From contig NZ_LT907982.1 in assembly GCF_900230215.1 (NCBI RefSeq), positions 1,612,001 through 1,676,000 on the forward strand: a stretch of DNA of 64,000 nt, in the 5' to 3' direction. The notes beneath the pieces were generated by a model. It ran no database searches and was not told where the DNA came from. It was given only the letters and a program-made list of their open reading frames with translations. This document shows positions 26,130 through 35,509 of the stretch, piece by piece. Position 1 is the first letter of the stretch. Every line of letters starts with the position of its first letter. The DNA is from Jatrophihabitans sp. GAS493. GTDB taxonomy: Bacteria > Actinomycetota > Actinomycetes > Mycobacteriales > Jatrophihabitantaceae. The translations under genes were made by a program, and so were the position numbers.

Positions 26130-27686
26130 ATGGATGTGGTGGTCGCCGGTGGAGGGCACAACGGTCTGGTCGCGGCGATCCTGGCCGCTCAGGCCGGGCG
26201 GTCGGTGCTGCTGCTGGAGCGCTCCGACCACGTCGGGGGCGCCGCCGTCTCCGCTCAGGTCTTCGCCGGCCGGCCGGCCCGACTCAGCAAGTACTCCTAC
26301 CTGGTCAGCCTCTTCCCGGACGAGCTGCAGCGACGCCTCGGCGTGCGGGTCGAACTGCGCTCGCGGGCCGTCTCCTCCTATACCCCGCTGCAGCGTGACG
26401 GACGGGCCACCGGCCTGCTGGTCGAGCGCGAGCCGAGCTCGGCCACCGAGGCCTCCTTCCGAGCGCTCACCGGGTCGGAGGCCGAATGGCGGGCCTGGCA
26501 GCAGCTCTACTCCGAACTCGCGGTCCTGGCCCGGGTGCTCGCCCCGGGTCTCACCGGCGAGCTGCACAGCCGCTCGCAGGCCCGGGACGCCGTGCTCGCC
26601 GCCGGCGGGTCGCGAATCTGGGAGGAGGTCGTCCAGGCGCCGGTCGCCGAGCTGATCACCAGCCGCTTCGCCGACGACTCGGTGCGCGGCATCGTCGCCA
26701 CCGACGCCCTCATCGGCACCTTCACCTCGCTGGCCGACGAGAGCCTGCTGGCCAACCGCTGCTTCCTCTACCACCTGATCGGGCGCGGCACCGGTGAGTG
26801 GCTGGTGCCGGTGGGTGGGATGGGTGCGCTCTCCGACGCGCTGCTGACGCGGGCGCTCGAACTGGGGGTGGAGGTGCGCACCGGGGTCGAGGTGCGGTCC
26901 GTCGACGAGGATGCGGTCGGAGTGACGCTGCAGGCCGAGCTCAGCGGTGGCGGGGAGCTTGAGGTGAGGGCGACGAACCTGCTGGCCGCGGTGGCCCCGG
27001 TCACCATCGACCGCTGGCGCGGGCGAGTCAGCGCCGCCGCTCCGGAGGGGGCGCAGCTGAAGATCAACATGCTCCTCGATCGATTGCCCCGGCTGAAGTC
27101 CGGCATCGACCCCAACGTCGCCTTCGCCGGGACCACCCACTTCGAGGAGGACTACAGCCAGCTGGAGGAGGCCTACCGGGTGGCCGGCGCCGGCGAAGTG
27201 CCGGCGCTGCTCCCGGCCGAGATCTACTGCCACTCCCTCACCGACCCGTCGATCCTGCAGGGGTACCCGGGCCACACGCTCACCCTCTTCGGCCTGCATG
27301 CGCCGGCTCGCCTCTTCGCCGAGGACCCGGAGCTGGCCAAGCAGCGGGTGACGCAGGCCGCCCTGGCCTCGCTGCAGCGCCACCTCGCCGAGCCGCTGGA
27401 GGATTGTCTGGCCCGCGACGAGAACGGCTGGCTCTGCCTCGATGTCGCCACGCCGGTTGACGTCGAGCAGAGCGTCGGGATGCCGGGTGGGCATATTTTC
27501 CACGGCGATCTGCAGTGGCCCTGGCTCGATGACGACGCCGACCGGTCAACGCCGGCGCAGCGCTACGGCGTCGCGGTGGCCGACAGCGAGCGCATCCTCA
27601 TCGCGGGCAGCGGATCGCGAAGGGGTGGCGCCGTCTCCGGTCTGGGTGGGGCGGCCGCCGTCGACGCGCTACTGGCCACCCGCTGA
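26130..27686 (+). CDS. FAD-dependent oxidoreductase, phytoene desaturase/PYROXD2-like
   Basis: A 518-residue flavoprotein of the amine-oxidase/carotenoid desaturase superfamily. The N-terminal VVVAGGGHNGLVAAILAAQ and LLLERSDHVGGAA bind FAD; GTGEWLVPVGGMGALSDAL and the C-terminal GSGSRRGGAVSGLGGAAA complete the FAD site. KINMLLDRLP lies in the substrate domain. No carotenoid genes surround it, so a pigment role is not supported. It starts at ATG 26130 and its 3' end overlaps the convergent helicase gene by 18 bases. Confidence 0.87.
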   Translation: MDVVVAGGGHNGLVAAILAAQAGRSVLLLERSDHVGGAAVSAQVFAGRPARLSKYSYLVSLFPDELQRRLGVRVELRSRAVSSYTPLQRDGRATGLLVEREPSSATEASFRALTGSEAEWRAWQQLYSELAVLARVLAPGLTGELHSRSQARDAVLAAGGSRIWEEVVQAPVAELITSRFADDSVRGIVATDALIGTFTSLADESLLANRCFLYHLIGRGTGEWLVPVGGMGALSDALLTRALELGVEVRTGVEVRSVDEDAVGVTLQAELSGGGELEVRATNLLAAVAPVTIDRWRGRVSAAAPEGAQLKINMLLDRLPRLKSGIDPNVAFAGTTHFEEDYSQLEEAYRVAGAGEVPALLPAEIYCHSLTDPSILQGYPGHTLTLFGLHAPARLFAEDPELAKQRVTQAALASLQRHLAEPLEDCLARDENGWLCLDVATPVDVEQSVGMPGGHIFHGDLQWPWLDDDADRSTPAQRYGVAVADSERILIAGSGSRRGGAVSGLGGAAAVDALLATR

Positions 27687-29993
27687 GCTGAGCGCGCCCA
27701 ACTGCTCCAAGACCACCCCCAGTAACGAGATTGCCCCGGCTTTATCAAGGGGTTCGTTGCCGTTGCCGCACTTCGGCGACTGCACACAGGACGGGCAGCC
27801 GTCGCGGCACTCGCAGGCGCTCACCGCGGCGTGGGTGGCGGCCAGCCAGTCCGGCAGCAGCGCGTAGCCCCGTTCGGCGAAGCCGGCCCCGCCCGCGTGA
27901 CCGTCGTAGACGAAGATCGTCGCCTCACCGGTGTCGGGGTGCAGCGCGGTGGAGACGCCGCCGATATCCCAGCGGTCGCAGGTTGCGAAGAGCGGGAGCA
28001 GCCCGATGGCGGCGTGCTCAGCGGCGTGCGCGGCACCGGCCAGATCCAGTGATTCCCCTAAGGTTCGCAGGGCGTTCGCCTCGATCGTGTACCAGACGGC
28101 CCGGGTTCGCAGCTGTCGTGGCGGCAGGTCGAGAGGGGTCTCGTCGATGAGTTCGGAGCTGTCCAGCCGGCGGCGTTGGAAGCTCACAACCTGATTGGTG
28201 ACGTCCACCGTGCCGAAGAAGGTCCCGACCGCACCGGCCCGGGAAGACTGCTCAACCGAGACGATCGCGATGTCGGTGGTGTCGCGGGCGTTGGTCGAGT
28301 AGTACGGGTTGTCGGCGTGGACCAGCGCCGCGCTGTGCGCGAGGTCCAGCTCCTCGACCAGATAGGAGCGGCCCAGGTGCAGATAGACCGCACCCGGGTG
28401 CACCGAGGAGTGGGCGGCCCCGGCGTCGACGGTTCCCAGCAGCGCTCCGGTACTCGACTCGACGATGCTGACCGGATCCCCGCCCGATCCACGGATGTCG
28501 GCCGATGGACGCTCACGCGAGGTCCAGAACCACCCGGCCGGACGGGCCCGCAGCTGCCCGGCCGCCACCAGGTCGGCCAGCACCGCCCGGGCCACCTCGC
28601 CCCCGAAGAGTGGCAGGTCGGCCTCGGTGATCGGCTGCTCGGCCGCCGCGCAACACAGCTGTGGACCCAGCACGTAGGGGTTGGCCGGGTCGCAGACGCT
28701 CGACTCGATGGGACGCCCGAAGACGGCCGACGGATGGTGGACGAGGTAGGTGTCCAGCGGGTCGTCGCGGGCCACGAAGACCACCAGCGCGTCCCGGCCC
28801 GAGCGACCGGCTCGCCCGGCCTGCTGCCAGAACGAGGCCAGCGTGCCCGGGAAACCCGCGATGAGTACGGCGTCCAGGCCGCTGATGTCCAGCCCCAGTT
28901 CGAGGGCGTTGGTGGCGGCCACGCCGAGGAGTTCGCCGGCGGTGAGCGCCGCCTCGATGCTGCGCCGCTCCTCGCGCAGGTAGCCGCCGCGGTAGCCGCT
29001 GACCCGCTCGGCCAGTTCGCCTGCGCCCGCCTCGGTGAGCGCCCGCTGCGCGCCGAGCGCGGTGAGCTCAGCCCCCCGGCGGGAGCGGACGAAGGCGAGC
29101 GTGCGCGCTCCGGAGATCACCAGGCTGGCCAGTAGATCCGACGTCTGGGCACCGGCGCTCCGCCGCAACGGCGCGCCGTTCTCGCCGACCAGCCCGGTGA
29201 GCGGCGGCTCCCAGAGCGCGACCAGCCGCTGGCCGTGCGGCGCGGTGTCGCGGGCCACGCAGGTCACCGGCAGCCCGACCAGCCGGCCGGCCGAAGTCGC
29301 CGGGTCACGCGAGGTGGCCGAGGCGAGGATGAAGACAGGGGCGGCGCCGTAGCGCTGGCAGAGTCGCCGAAGCCGCCGGATGATGAGGCAGACGTGGGAC
29401 CCGAAGACGCCCCGATAGCTATGGCACTCGTCGATCACCACGTAGCGCAGCCGGCGCAGGTAGGAGGCCCACCGGTCATGCTGGGCCAGGATGCCGCGGT
29501 GCAGCATGTCCGGGTTGGTGAGGATCCAGTTGGCGTGCGAGCGCACCCAGTCCCGCTCGCCCATTGGCGTGTCACCGTCATAGGTGGCGGCCCGCACCCC
29601 GCTGATGCCGAGTTCGTGCAGCGAGCGCAGTTGATCCCCGGCCAGCGCCTTGGTCGGGGACAGGTACAGCACCCGGGCGCGGTCGTCGCCCAGCAGCGCG
29701 GTGAGCGCCGGCAGCTGATAGGCCAGTGACTTCCCGGACGCCGTGGTGGTGGCGATGACGACATGCTCGCCCCGGTGCGCCGCCTCGGCCGCCTCGACCT
29801 GATGCAGCCAGGGCTCGGCGATGCCGTCGGCGATGAAGCGCTCGCGCAGCTCGTCCGGGACCCAACCCGGCCAGCCGACCGTCTCGGCCGCCCGGGCCGG
29901 GACCGTCTCGACGTGCGTGAGCGAGTCCTTGGTGGCGGGGCTGACCAAGCGCCGTAGCAGCTCCGGGGCAGTCAGCGTGGGCACGATGGCCAC
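27669..29993 (-). CDS. sftH: SftH/MrfA-type SF2 DEAH helicase with DUF1998 domain
   Basis: A 774-residue 3'-5' DNA helicase of the MrfA/Hrq1/SftH group, implicated in mitomycin-type DNA damage repair. Walker A TTTASGKSLAYQLPALT, motif II VIDECHSYRG, motif III SATSRDP, motif VI QAGRAGRSGRDALV and the late DUF1998 cysteine cluster CECRDGCPSCVQSPKCGNGN are all present, the last forming a metal site. GTG at 29993 gives a start just before the conserved helicase region; another GTG lies nine bases further in. It is divergent from the STAS gene by 58 bases. Mycobacteria have the same gene near topA. Confidence 0.92.
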   Translation of the reverse strand: MAIVPTLTAPELLRRLVSPATKDSLTHVETVPARAAETVGWPGWVPDELRERFIADGIAEPWLHQVEAAEAAHRGEHVVIATTTASGKSLAYQLPALTALLGDDRARVLYLSPTKALAGDQLRSLHELGISGVRAATYDGDTPMGERDWVRSHANWILTNPDMLHRGILAQHDRWASYLRRLRYVVIDECHSYRGVFGSHVCLIIRRLRRLCQRYGAAPVFILASATSRDPATSAGRLVGLPVTCVARDTAPHGQRLVALWEPPLTGLVGENGAPLRRSAGAQTSDLLASLVISGARTLAFVRSRRGAELTALGAQRALTEAGAGELAERVSGYRGGYLREERRSIEAALTAGELLGVAATNALELGLDISGLDAVLIAGFPGTLASFWQQAGRAGRSGRDALVVFVARDDPLDTYLVHHPSAVFGRPIESSVCDPANPYVLGPQLCCAAAEQPITEADLPLFGGEVARAVLADLVAAGQLRARPAGWFWTSRERPSADIRGSGGDPVSIVESSTGALLGTVDAGAAHSSVHPGAVYLHLGRSYLVEELDLAHSAALVHADNPYYSTNARDTTDIAIVSVEQSSRAGAVGTFFGTVDVTNQVVSFQRRRLDSSELIDETPLDLPPRQLRTRAVWYTIEANALRTLGESLDLAGAAHAAEHAAIGLLPLFATCDRWDIGGVSTALHPDTGEATIFVYDGHAGGAGFAERGYALLPDWLAATHAAVSACECRDGCPSCVQSPKCGNGNEPLDKAGAISLLGVVLEQLGALSSAGGQ

Positions 29994-30051
29994 GCTAGCC
30001 GTGGGCTGTGACCATATCTGCCGATCGCGGCGTCTGTGGCACGATTGCCTG

Positions 30052-30399
30052 GTGGAGATCTCGCTGAACACCGCAGTGACCGAGGTTGCGTCCGTGCTGG
30101 ACGTCCGTGGCGACGTGGACTTCTATTCGGCTCCGGCGCTACGGGAGCGTCTCACCGATCTGCTCGAGGAGGGGGAGCGGCCGGTGATCGTCGACCTCTC
30201 CGCCGTCGGCTTCATCGACTCGACCGGACTCGGTGCCCTGGTCGCGGCGTTGAACCTGGCCAACGAGCGGGCCCGCACCCTCTCCATCGTCGCCAACCAG
30301 GATCGGGTCACCAAGCTCTTCCGGATCACCGGCTTGGACGGCGTCTTCGCGATCTCCGACAGCGTCGAAGGGGCCCTGGCCGGCGTCGGCGAGGCCTGA
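30052..30399 (+). CDS. STAS-domain anti-sigma factor antagonist
   Basis: A 115-residue single STAS domain like SpoIIAA/RsbV, which frees a sigma factor by binding its anti-sigma kinase when unphosphorylated. The phosphorylatable Ser57 lies in FIDSTGLGALVAA; IVDLSAVG and LFRITGLDGVFAI are typical flanks. The start is GTG 30052. No kinase or sigma gene is adjacent, so its partner is encoded elsewhere. Confidence 0.92.
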   Translation: MEISLNTAVTEVASVLDVRGDVDFYSAPALRERLTDLLEEGERPVIVDLSAVGFIDSTGLGALVAALNLANERARTLSIVANQDRVTKLFRITGLDGVFAISDSVEGALAGVGEA

Positions 30400-30403
30400 A
30401 ATC

Positions 30404-30420
30404 CGCTCCGTTTCGGAGTG
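30404..30420 (+). terminator. Short hairpin after STAS gene
   Basis: CGCTCCG and CGGAGTG pair (one G-T) around a TTT loop five bases after the stop. No U-tract follows. Confidence 0.45.
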
Positions 30421-30614
30421 ATGTGTGCCACATAGTGACGCCGGTTAACAACAATTCGGTGACCTGGACCACTTAACGTCGATCTCTCCCGCTAAACTCC
30501 GCCGAATCACCAGGCGCACAGTCGTACGGGGATCGAAGACCAGCAAAACCCGCCCTGCAGCTTCTGCGCGCAACGTCGATTTCGGCACAACGCTGTGCCC
30601 GCGAAGGAGTCCGC

Positions 30615-33065
30615 ATGGCCATACGAGACCTGACAGCCGTGACCGTAACCCGGGTTGACCCCGGGATATCGAATGGCGACAAGCTCTGGGTAGTCGCGAT
30701 CGGCGTCATCGCCCTCGCCGCCCTTGCATTCGCCTACTTCCTGTCACGGGAGGTGCTCGCGGCCGATACCGGCACGCCGAAGATGGTGGAGATCGCCAAG
30801 GCGGTGCAGGAGGGTGCGGCCGCCTACCTGAACCGTCAGTTCAAGACGCTGGCCGTCTTCGCCGGGATCGTCTTCGTGGTGCTGCTGGTCCTGCCGGTGA
30901 ACCACGGCGGTTTCAGCGTCCAGTTCGGACGGGCCCTCTTCTTCCTCGTCGGGGCGGTCTTCTCCGCGGCGGTGGGGTACATCGGCATGACGCTGGCCAC
31001 CCGGGCCAACGTCCGGGTGGCGGCCGCAGCACGCGGTGGCGGCCGCGAGCGGGGCTTCCACGTAGCCTTCCGCACCGGCGGCATCGTCGGCATGCTCACC
31101 GTCGGCCTCGGCCTCTTCGGGGCCAGCGTCGTGCTCTTCTGCTACAACAGCAACGCCCCCACCGTGCTGGAGGGCTTCGGCTTCGGTGGCGCGCTGCTGG
31201 CGATGTTCATGCGCGTCGGTGGCGGCATCTTCACGAAGGCGGCCGACGTCGGGGCCGACCTGGTCGGCAAGGTCGAGGCCGGCATTCCGGAGGACGACCC
31301 GCGGAACGCGGCCACCATCGCCGACAACGTGGGCGACAACGTCGGTGACTGCGCCGGCATGGCGGCCGACCTCTTCGAGTCCTACGCCGTGACCCTCGTC
31401 GCCGCGCTCATTCTCGGACAGTCGGCCTTCGGCTCCAAGGGTCTGCTGCTGCCGCTGCTCATCGGCGCGGTCGGCATCATCAGTTCGGTCGTCGGCATCC
31501 TCACCACCAAGCTGCGGGCGGCCGACCGCACCGGTCTGGTGCCGATCAACCGTGGCTTCTTCATCACCGCGGCCGTCTCGCTGATCCTGGTCGCGATCGT
31601 CGCCTTCGCCTACCTGCCGTCCAGCTTCGAGGAGCTGAACGGATCCGACCCGGGCACCGGCAACCCGCGGGTCATCGCCTTCGTCGCCGTCCTCATCGGC
31701 ATCGTGCTCGCGGTGATCATCCAGCAGCTCACCGGGTACTTCACCGACACCATCCGCCGCCCGGTCACCGACGTCGCGAAGGCTTCGCTGACCGGTCCCG
31801 CGACCGTGATTCTCTCGGGAATCTCGCTCGGTCTGGAGTCGGCCGTCTACTCGGCGCTGGTCATCGGTGCCGCCGTCTACGGGGCGTTCCTGCTCGGCGG
31901 CGGGGCGACCTTCGTCGCGCTCTATGCGGTGGCGCTGGCCGGCTGCGGCCTGCTCACCACGGCCGGTGTCATCGTCGCGATGGACACCTTCGGCCCGGTG
32001 AGTGACAACGCACAGGGGATCGCGGAGATGAGCGGTGACATCGACGAGCAGGGTGCTCGCGTGCTCACCGATCTCGACGCGGTCGGAAACACCACCAAGG
32101 CGATCACCAAGGGAATCGCGATCGCCACCGCCGTGCTCGCCGCGACGGCGCTCTTCGGCTCCTTCAACAAGGCCTTCACCGACGCCCTGAGCCAGGCGCG
32201 GGGCGTCACGGTGACGCTGTTCAACAACGTCACCGTGGTGCAGGTTCCCGGTGGGAAGCTGACGTCGCTCTCGTTCAACCTGGACCTCTCACAGCCGAAC
32301 AACCTGGTCGGTGTGATCATCGGTGCCGCTGTTGTCTTCTTCTTCAGCGGTCTGGCCATTCGGGCCGTCGAGCGGGCGGCCGGGCGGGTCGTCTACGAGG
32401 TCCGCGAGCAGTTCCGTACCAAGCCCGGAATCATGGACTTCACCGAGAAGCCCGACTATGGACGCGTCGTCGACATCTGCACCAAGGACTCCCTGCGGGA
32501 GCTGGCGACGCCCGGGGTGCTGGCCATCCTGGCCCCGATCGGCGTGGGCTTCCTGCTCGGCATCGGCCCGCTGGCCGGCTACCTCGCCGGGGCCATCGGA
32601 GCCGGTGTGCTGATGGCGATCTACCTGGCCAACTCGGGTGGGGCCTGGGACAACGCCAAGAAGATGGTGGAGGACGGGGCCTACGGCGGAAAGGGCACCG
32701 ACGCCCATGCGGCCACCGTAATCGGCGACACCGTCGGTGATCCGTTCAAGGACACCGCCGGCCCGGCGATCAACCCGCTGATCAAGGTGATGAACCTGGT
32801 GGCGGTGCTGGTGGCGCCGGCTGTCGTGAAGCTAACGGTCGGCACGCACGCCTCGATCCCGCTGCGCATTCTGATCGGGCTCGTCGCCTTCGCGATCATC
32901 GCGGTGGCCGTCATCGTGGCCAAGCGCCGAGTCGTCTCGATGGGACCGAGCGCCGACAGCTCGGCCTCCTCCGGTGCCGGCTCCAACGATTCAGGCACCC
33001 CGGCCGGAACGCACCTCCCAAGCCGCGGCGCCGACGACGACACACCGGCCGCCAGCCACCCGTAG
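30615..33065 (+). CDS. hppA: Proton-translocating pyrophosphatase, K+-independent type
   Basis: An 816-residue, about 16-helix membrane pump that uses pyrophosphate hydrolysis to export protons. The signature DVGADLVGKVEAGIPEDDPRN, the acidic DNVGDNVGDCAGMAADLFESY and the C-terminal GDTVGDPFKDTAGPAINPLIK form the substrate site. In GNTTKAITKG, the Lys after TT is the residue that marks K+-independent enzymes (K+-dependent ones have Ala). The Ser/Gly-rich tail of about 45 residues is extra. GAAGGAG precedes the ATG by seven bases. The 215-base upstream region holds no gene. Confidence 0.95.
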   Translation: MAIRDLTAVTVTRVDPGISNGDKLWVVAIGVIALAALAFAYFLSREVLAADTGTPKMVEIAKAVQEGAAAYLNRQFKTLAVFAGIVFVVLLVLPVNHGGFSVQFGRALFFLVGAVFSAAVGYIGMTLATRANVRVAAAARGGGRERGFHVAFRTGGIVGMLTVGLGLFGASVVLFCYNSNAPTVLEGFGFGGALLAMFMRVGGGIFTKAADVGADLVGKVEAGIPEDDPRNAATIADNVGDNVGDCAGMAADLFESYAVTLVAALILGQSAFGSKGLLLPLLIGAVGIISSVVGILTTKLRAADRTGLVPINRGFFITAAVSLILVAIVAFAYLPSSFEELNGSDPGTGNPRVIAFVAVLIGIVLAVIIQQLTGYFTDTIRRPVTDVAKASLTGPATVILSGISLGLESAVYSALVIGAAVYGAFLLGGGATFVALYAVALAGCGLLTTAGVIVAMDTFGPVSDNAQGIAEMSGDIDEQGARVLTDLDAVGNTTKAITKGIAIATAVLAATALFGSFNKAFTDALSQARGVTVTLFNNVTVVQVPGGKLTSLSFNLDLSQPNNLVGVIIGAAVVFFFSGLAIRAVERAAGRVVYEVREQFRTKPGIMDFTEKPDYGRVVDICTKDSLRELATPGVLAILAPIGVGFLLGIGPLAGYLAGAIGAGVLMAIYLANSGGAWDNAKKMVEDGAYGGKGTDAHAATVIGDTVGDPFKDTAGPAINPLIKVMNLVAVLVAPAVVKLTVGTHASIPLRILIGLVAFAIIAVAVIVAKRRVVSMGPSADSSASSGAGSNDSGTPAGTHLPSRGADDDTPAASHP

Positions 33066-33159
33066 CCGGGCCTGCGCGTCCTGACGCTCCAGCCGCGGCG
33101 CCGGTGAGAATCTCATCGGCGTCCCGGCGGGAGCGTCCGCCCAGCACTACGCTGTTGCA

Positions 33160-33735
33160 ATGCAGTTTTCGCTCTTCGGGGCCGCCACCGCCGACCCGAT
33201 CCTCGCCGATTTCGACGGCGTGCTCATCGGTGGCGGGCACTGGGTTCGCCACGGTGACACCGCCCGCCTCTCGGTCGTTGTCGCCGACCGCTGGCGGGCC
33301 GATGAACTGCACCACGCCTTTCACGAGAGAGGCGTTGGGGAGGGCAGCGATCCGATCGTGCGGGCCGAGGAGGGCTTCGCCGTCCGATCGGCATTCACCG
33401 CTGACCTGCGGGCCCAAGCCGACCGCTGGACGGTCGGGGCGAACGAGGCACCACCACCCGGATTTCAGCTGGACGTCGGTGGCCTGCGTCTGTGGGCGGT
33501 GACGGCCGGCCGGGCTGATGAGGTCGGCTACCTGCTCGGCACCGACGCGCCCGATGACGTCATCCACACCATCTCGGGTGCCCAGCTGTCACGTCTGGGT
33601 CTGGCCGCGGTCTCGCTGACCGCCCGCTCCGGCGGGCCGGGCTGGCGAGTTACATCGGCCAAGCGTCTGCGCCGACTGGCCGAACTGCTGGGCGAGGCGC
33701 CGGTCGGCTCGGACCGGGACTGGCCGACGTTCTAG
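33160..33735 (+). CDS. Conserved actinobacterial hypothetical protein near topA
   Basis: A 191-residue soluble protein starting MQFSLFGAATADPI, with WVRHGDTARLSVVVADRWRADEL and a C-terminal RVTSAKRLRRLAELLGEAP. Length and N-terminus resemble the hypothetical protein that precedes topA in mycobacteria (Rv3647c), from memory. No motif reveals a reaction. It is followed by a long perfect inverted repeat. Confidence 0.75.
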   Translation: MQFSLFGAATADPILADFDGVLIGGGHWVRHGDTARLSVVVADRWRADELHHAFHERGVGEGSDPIVRAEEGFAVRSAFTADLRAQADRWTVGANEAPPPGFQLDVGGLRLWAVTAGRADEVGYLLGTDAPDDVIHTISGAQLSRLGLAAVSLTARSGGPGWRVTSAKRLRRLAELLGEAPVGSDRDWPTF

Positions 33736-33750
33736 TGCGGTAATGCCGAT

Positions 33751-33793
33751 TTGGGGAGTTTCATGCCCGGATTCCGGGCATGAAACTCCCCAA
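33751..33793. terminator. 43-bp perfect inverted repeat, probable bidirectional terminator
   Basis: A 21-base arm beginning TTGGGGAGTTTCATG is followed after one central base by its exact complement. It lies 15 bases from the stop of the plus-strand gene and 15 from the stop of the minus-strand transporter. There is no T-run on either side, but the stem is far longer than ordinary terminators. Confidence 0.7.
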
Positions 33794-33808
33794 GCTGGGT
33801 GAGGCTGG

Positions 33809-35353
33809 TTAGAACGCTTCCGCTAGGTCGGCCGACTCGACGGCGCGCAGTTCGTCGTCGAGATCGGTCTCGGCCAGGGCGGGCTGCTCCCGCCGCACGG
33901 TGACCGCGATGAGCACCACCGTCACGGCCAGGAAGATCGTCGCGGCGAGGAAGCCTCGCTGAGCCCCGACGACGAAGGCGTGCTGAGCGCGAGCCGCCGC
34001 GTCCATGCTGAGCGGGGCGTCGGCCGCCGCCCGGCGACTGGCCGAACCGAAGACGGTGACCAGCACCGCCAGTCCGACCGACCCGCCGAGCTGCTGCATC
34101 ACGTTGACCATGCCCGAGGCAGCACCGGCGTCCTCCTGCTGCACGCCCCGCAGGGCCATCGCGGTCAGCGGCACGAACGCCGTGCCGTTGCCGAGTCCGA
34201 AGAGGACGAGCGGGCCGAGCAGAGCCCAGTAGCTACTGGTGGCCGACAGCTGGGTCAGCCAGGCCAGCCCGGTGGTCGAGATGATCAGGCCGCCTAGCAT
34301 GAGCGTCTTCGCGTCGAAGCGGTCGGTGAGAACCCGGGCGCTGATGTTCGACGAAGTGAAGACGGCGATGGTCAGCGGCAGGAACGCCACCCCGGAGGCG
34401 AAGGCACCGTAGCCGAGCACGGTCTGCAGGAACTGCGAGAGGAAGAAGAACATCCCCATCATTCCGGCCACCATCAGCAGTCGGGCCACATACGAAACCG
34501 AGCGATTGCGATCGGCGAAGAGGCGCAGCGGCGTGATCGGCGACTTGGCCCGGCTCTCGATCACGACGAACGCGGCCAGCAGCAGCACTCCGGCCACGAA
34601 GGCGAGGATGGTTCCGGGGTCCGACCAGCCGTCGCTGGCGGCCCGCACGAGGCCGTAGACGATCGAGGTCATGCCCAGCGTCGAGGTGAAGGCCCCGGCG
34701 AGATCGAAGTGGCCCTTGCGGCGCGGCGTCTCGACCATGACGCGCCAAGCGAGCGCCAGCACGACGAGGCCGATCGGCACGTTCACAAAGAGAACCCAGC
34801 GCCAGGAGGCCCATTCGGTGAGCAGCCCGCCGGCGATGAGGCCGACGGCCGCGCCGCCGATCGATACGGCGGTGTAGAGACCGACCGCGCGGGTGCGCTC
34901 GCGACCGTCCGGGTAGGTGACCATGAGCAGGGCCAGGGCCGCCGGTGAGGCGAAGGCCGCGCCCACACCCTGAGCGGCACGGGCGATGAGCAGCATCTCG
35001 GCGTTGCCGGCGAAGCCGCCGACCAGCGAGGCCAGCGTGAACAACGCCAGACCGCCGATGAAGGTGCGGCGGCGCCCGAGAATGTCACCGGCGCGGGCAC
35101 CGAGCAGCAGTAGTCCGCCGAAGCTCAGCGTGTAGGCGTTGATGACCCAGGAGAGCCCGGTCGGCGTGAAGCCGAGTGAGCTCTTGATCTCGGGCAGCGC
35201 GATGTTGACGATCGTCGCGTCCAGCACGACCATCAGCTGGCAGGTGAGGATGACGGCGAGCAGCAGGCCGGGGTGGCCGGGACGAATTGCGCCCAGACGG
35301 CCGAGGCGGCTGGCTCGGCTGTTCGCGTTGGGTGGATTGGTGGTGACAGACAT
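33809..35353 (-). CDS. DHA2-family MFS multidrug exporter (EmrB/QacA type)
   Basis: A 514-residue, 14-helix proton-coupled exporter. MVVLDATIVNIALPEI (motif D1 of the 14-TM group), WVINAYTLSFGGLLLLGARAGDILGRRRTF (covering motif A) and the motif C-like IGGAAVGLIAGGLL region are visible. It starts at ATG 35353, preceded by AAGGAG. It is divergent from a TetR regulator with a palindrome in between, the usual layout for an inducible drug pump. Substrate unknown. Confidence 0.9.
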   Translation of the reverse strand: MSVTTNPPNANSRASRLGRLGAIRPGHPGLLLAVILTCQLMVVLDATIVNIALPEIKSSLGFTPTGLSWVINAYTLSFGGLLLLGARAGDILGRRRTFIGGLALFTLASLVGGFAGNAEMLLIARAAQGVGAAFASPAALALLMVTYPDGRERTRAVGLYTAVSIGGAAVGLIAGGLLTEWASWRWVLFVNVPIGLVVLALAWRVMVETPRRKGHFDLAGAFTSTLGMTSIVYGLVRAASDGWSDPGTILAFVAGVLLLAAFVVIESRAKSPITPLRLFADRNRSVSYVARLLMVAGMMGMFFFLSQFLQTVLGYGAFASGVAFLPLTIAVFTSSNISARVLTDRFDAKTLMLGGLIISTTGLAWLTQLSATSSYWALLGPLVLFGLGNGTAFVPLTAMALRGVQQEDAGAASGMVNVMQQLGGSVGLAVLVTVFGSASRRAAADAPLSMDAAARAQHAFVVGAQRGFLAATIFLAVTVVLIAVTVRREQPALAETDLDDELRAVESADLAEAF

Positions 35354-35416
35354 TGTGTGTCTCCTTGCGGTAACATCGACACGGAAGCGGATGGACCCTC
35401 CGGTACATTCGACGAT

Positions 35417-35433
35417 ACGGAGGCTGCCTCCGT
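35417..35433. promoter_or_regulatory. Probable TetR operator
   Basis: ACGGAGGCTGCCTCCGT is a perfect 8-1-8 palindrome between the divergent MFS and TetR genes, 64 and 77 bases from their starts. An additional CCTCCG half-site lies about 20 bases to the left. Confidence 0.7.
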
Positions 35434-35509
35434 TTCGCAAATCTTTTTTGTGCTGCCCGGCGCGTCGGGCAGAATCGGGACCCAGGATGGGCACGCAGGA
35501 GGTGTCGGA

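Noticed and set aside
26097-27503. 468-codon minus-strand frame opposite the FAD oxidoreductase
   Set aside because: Third-position GC bias alone keeps it open; the opposite strand has clear FAD motifs.
30400-30614. Riboswitch or small RNA before hppA
   Set aside because: Only a short hairpin belonging to the STAS gene is visible; no known aptamer core could be recognised.
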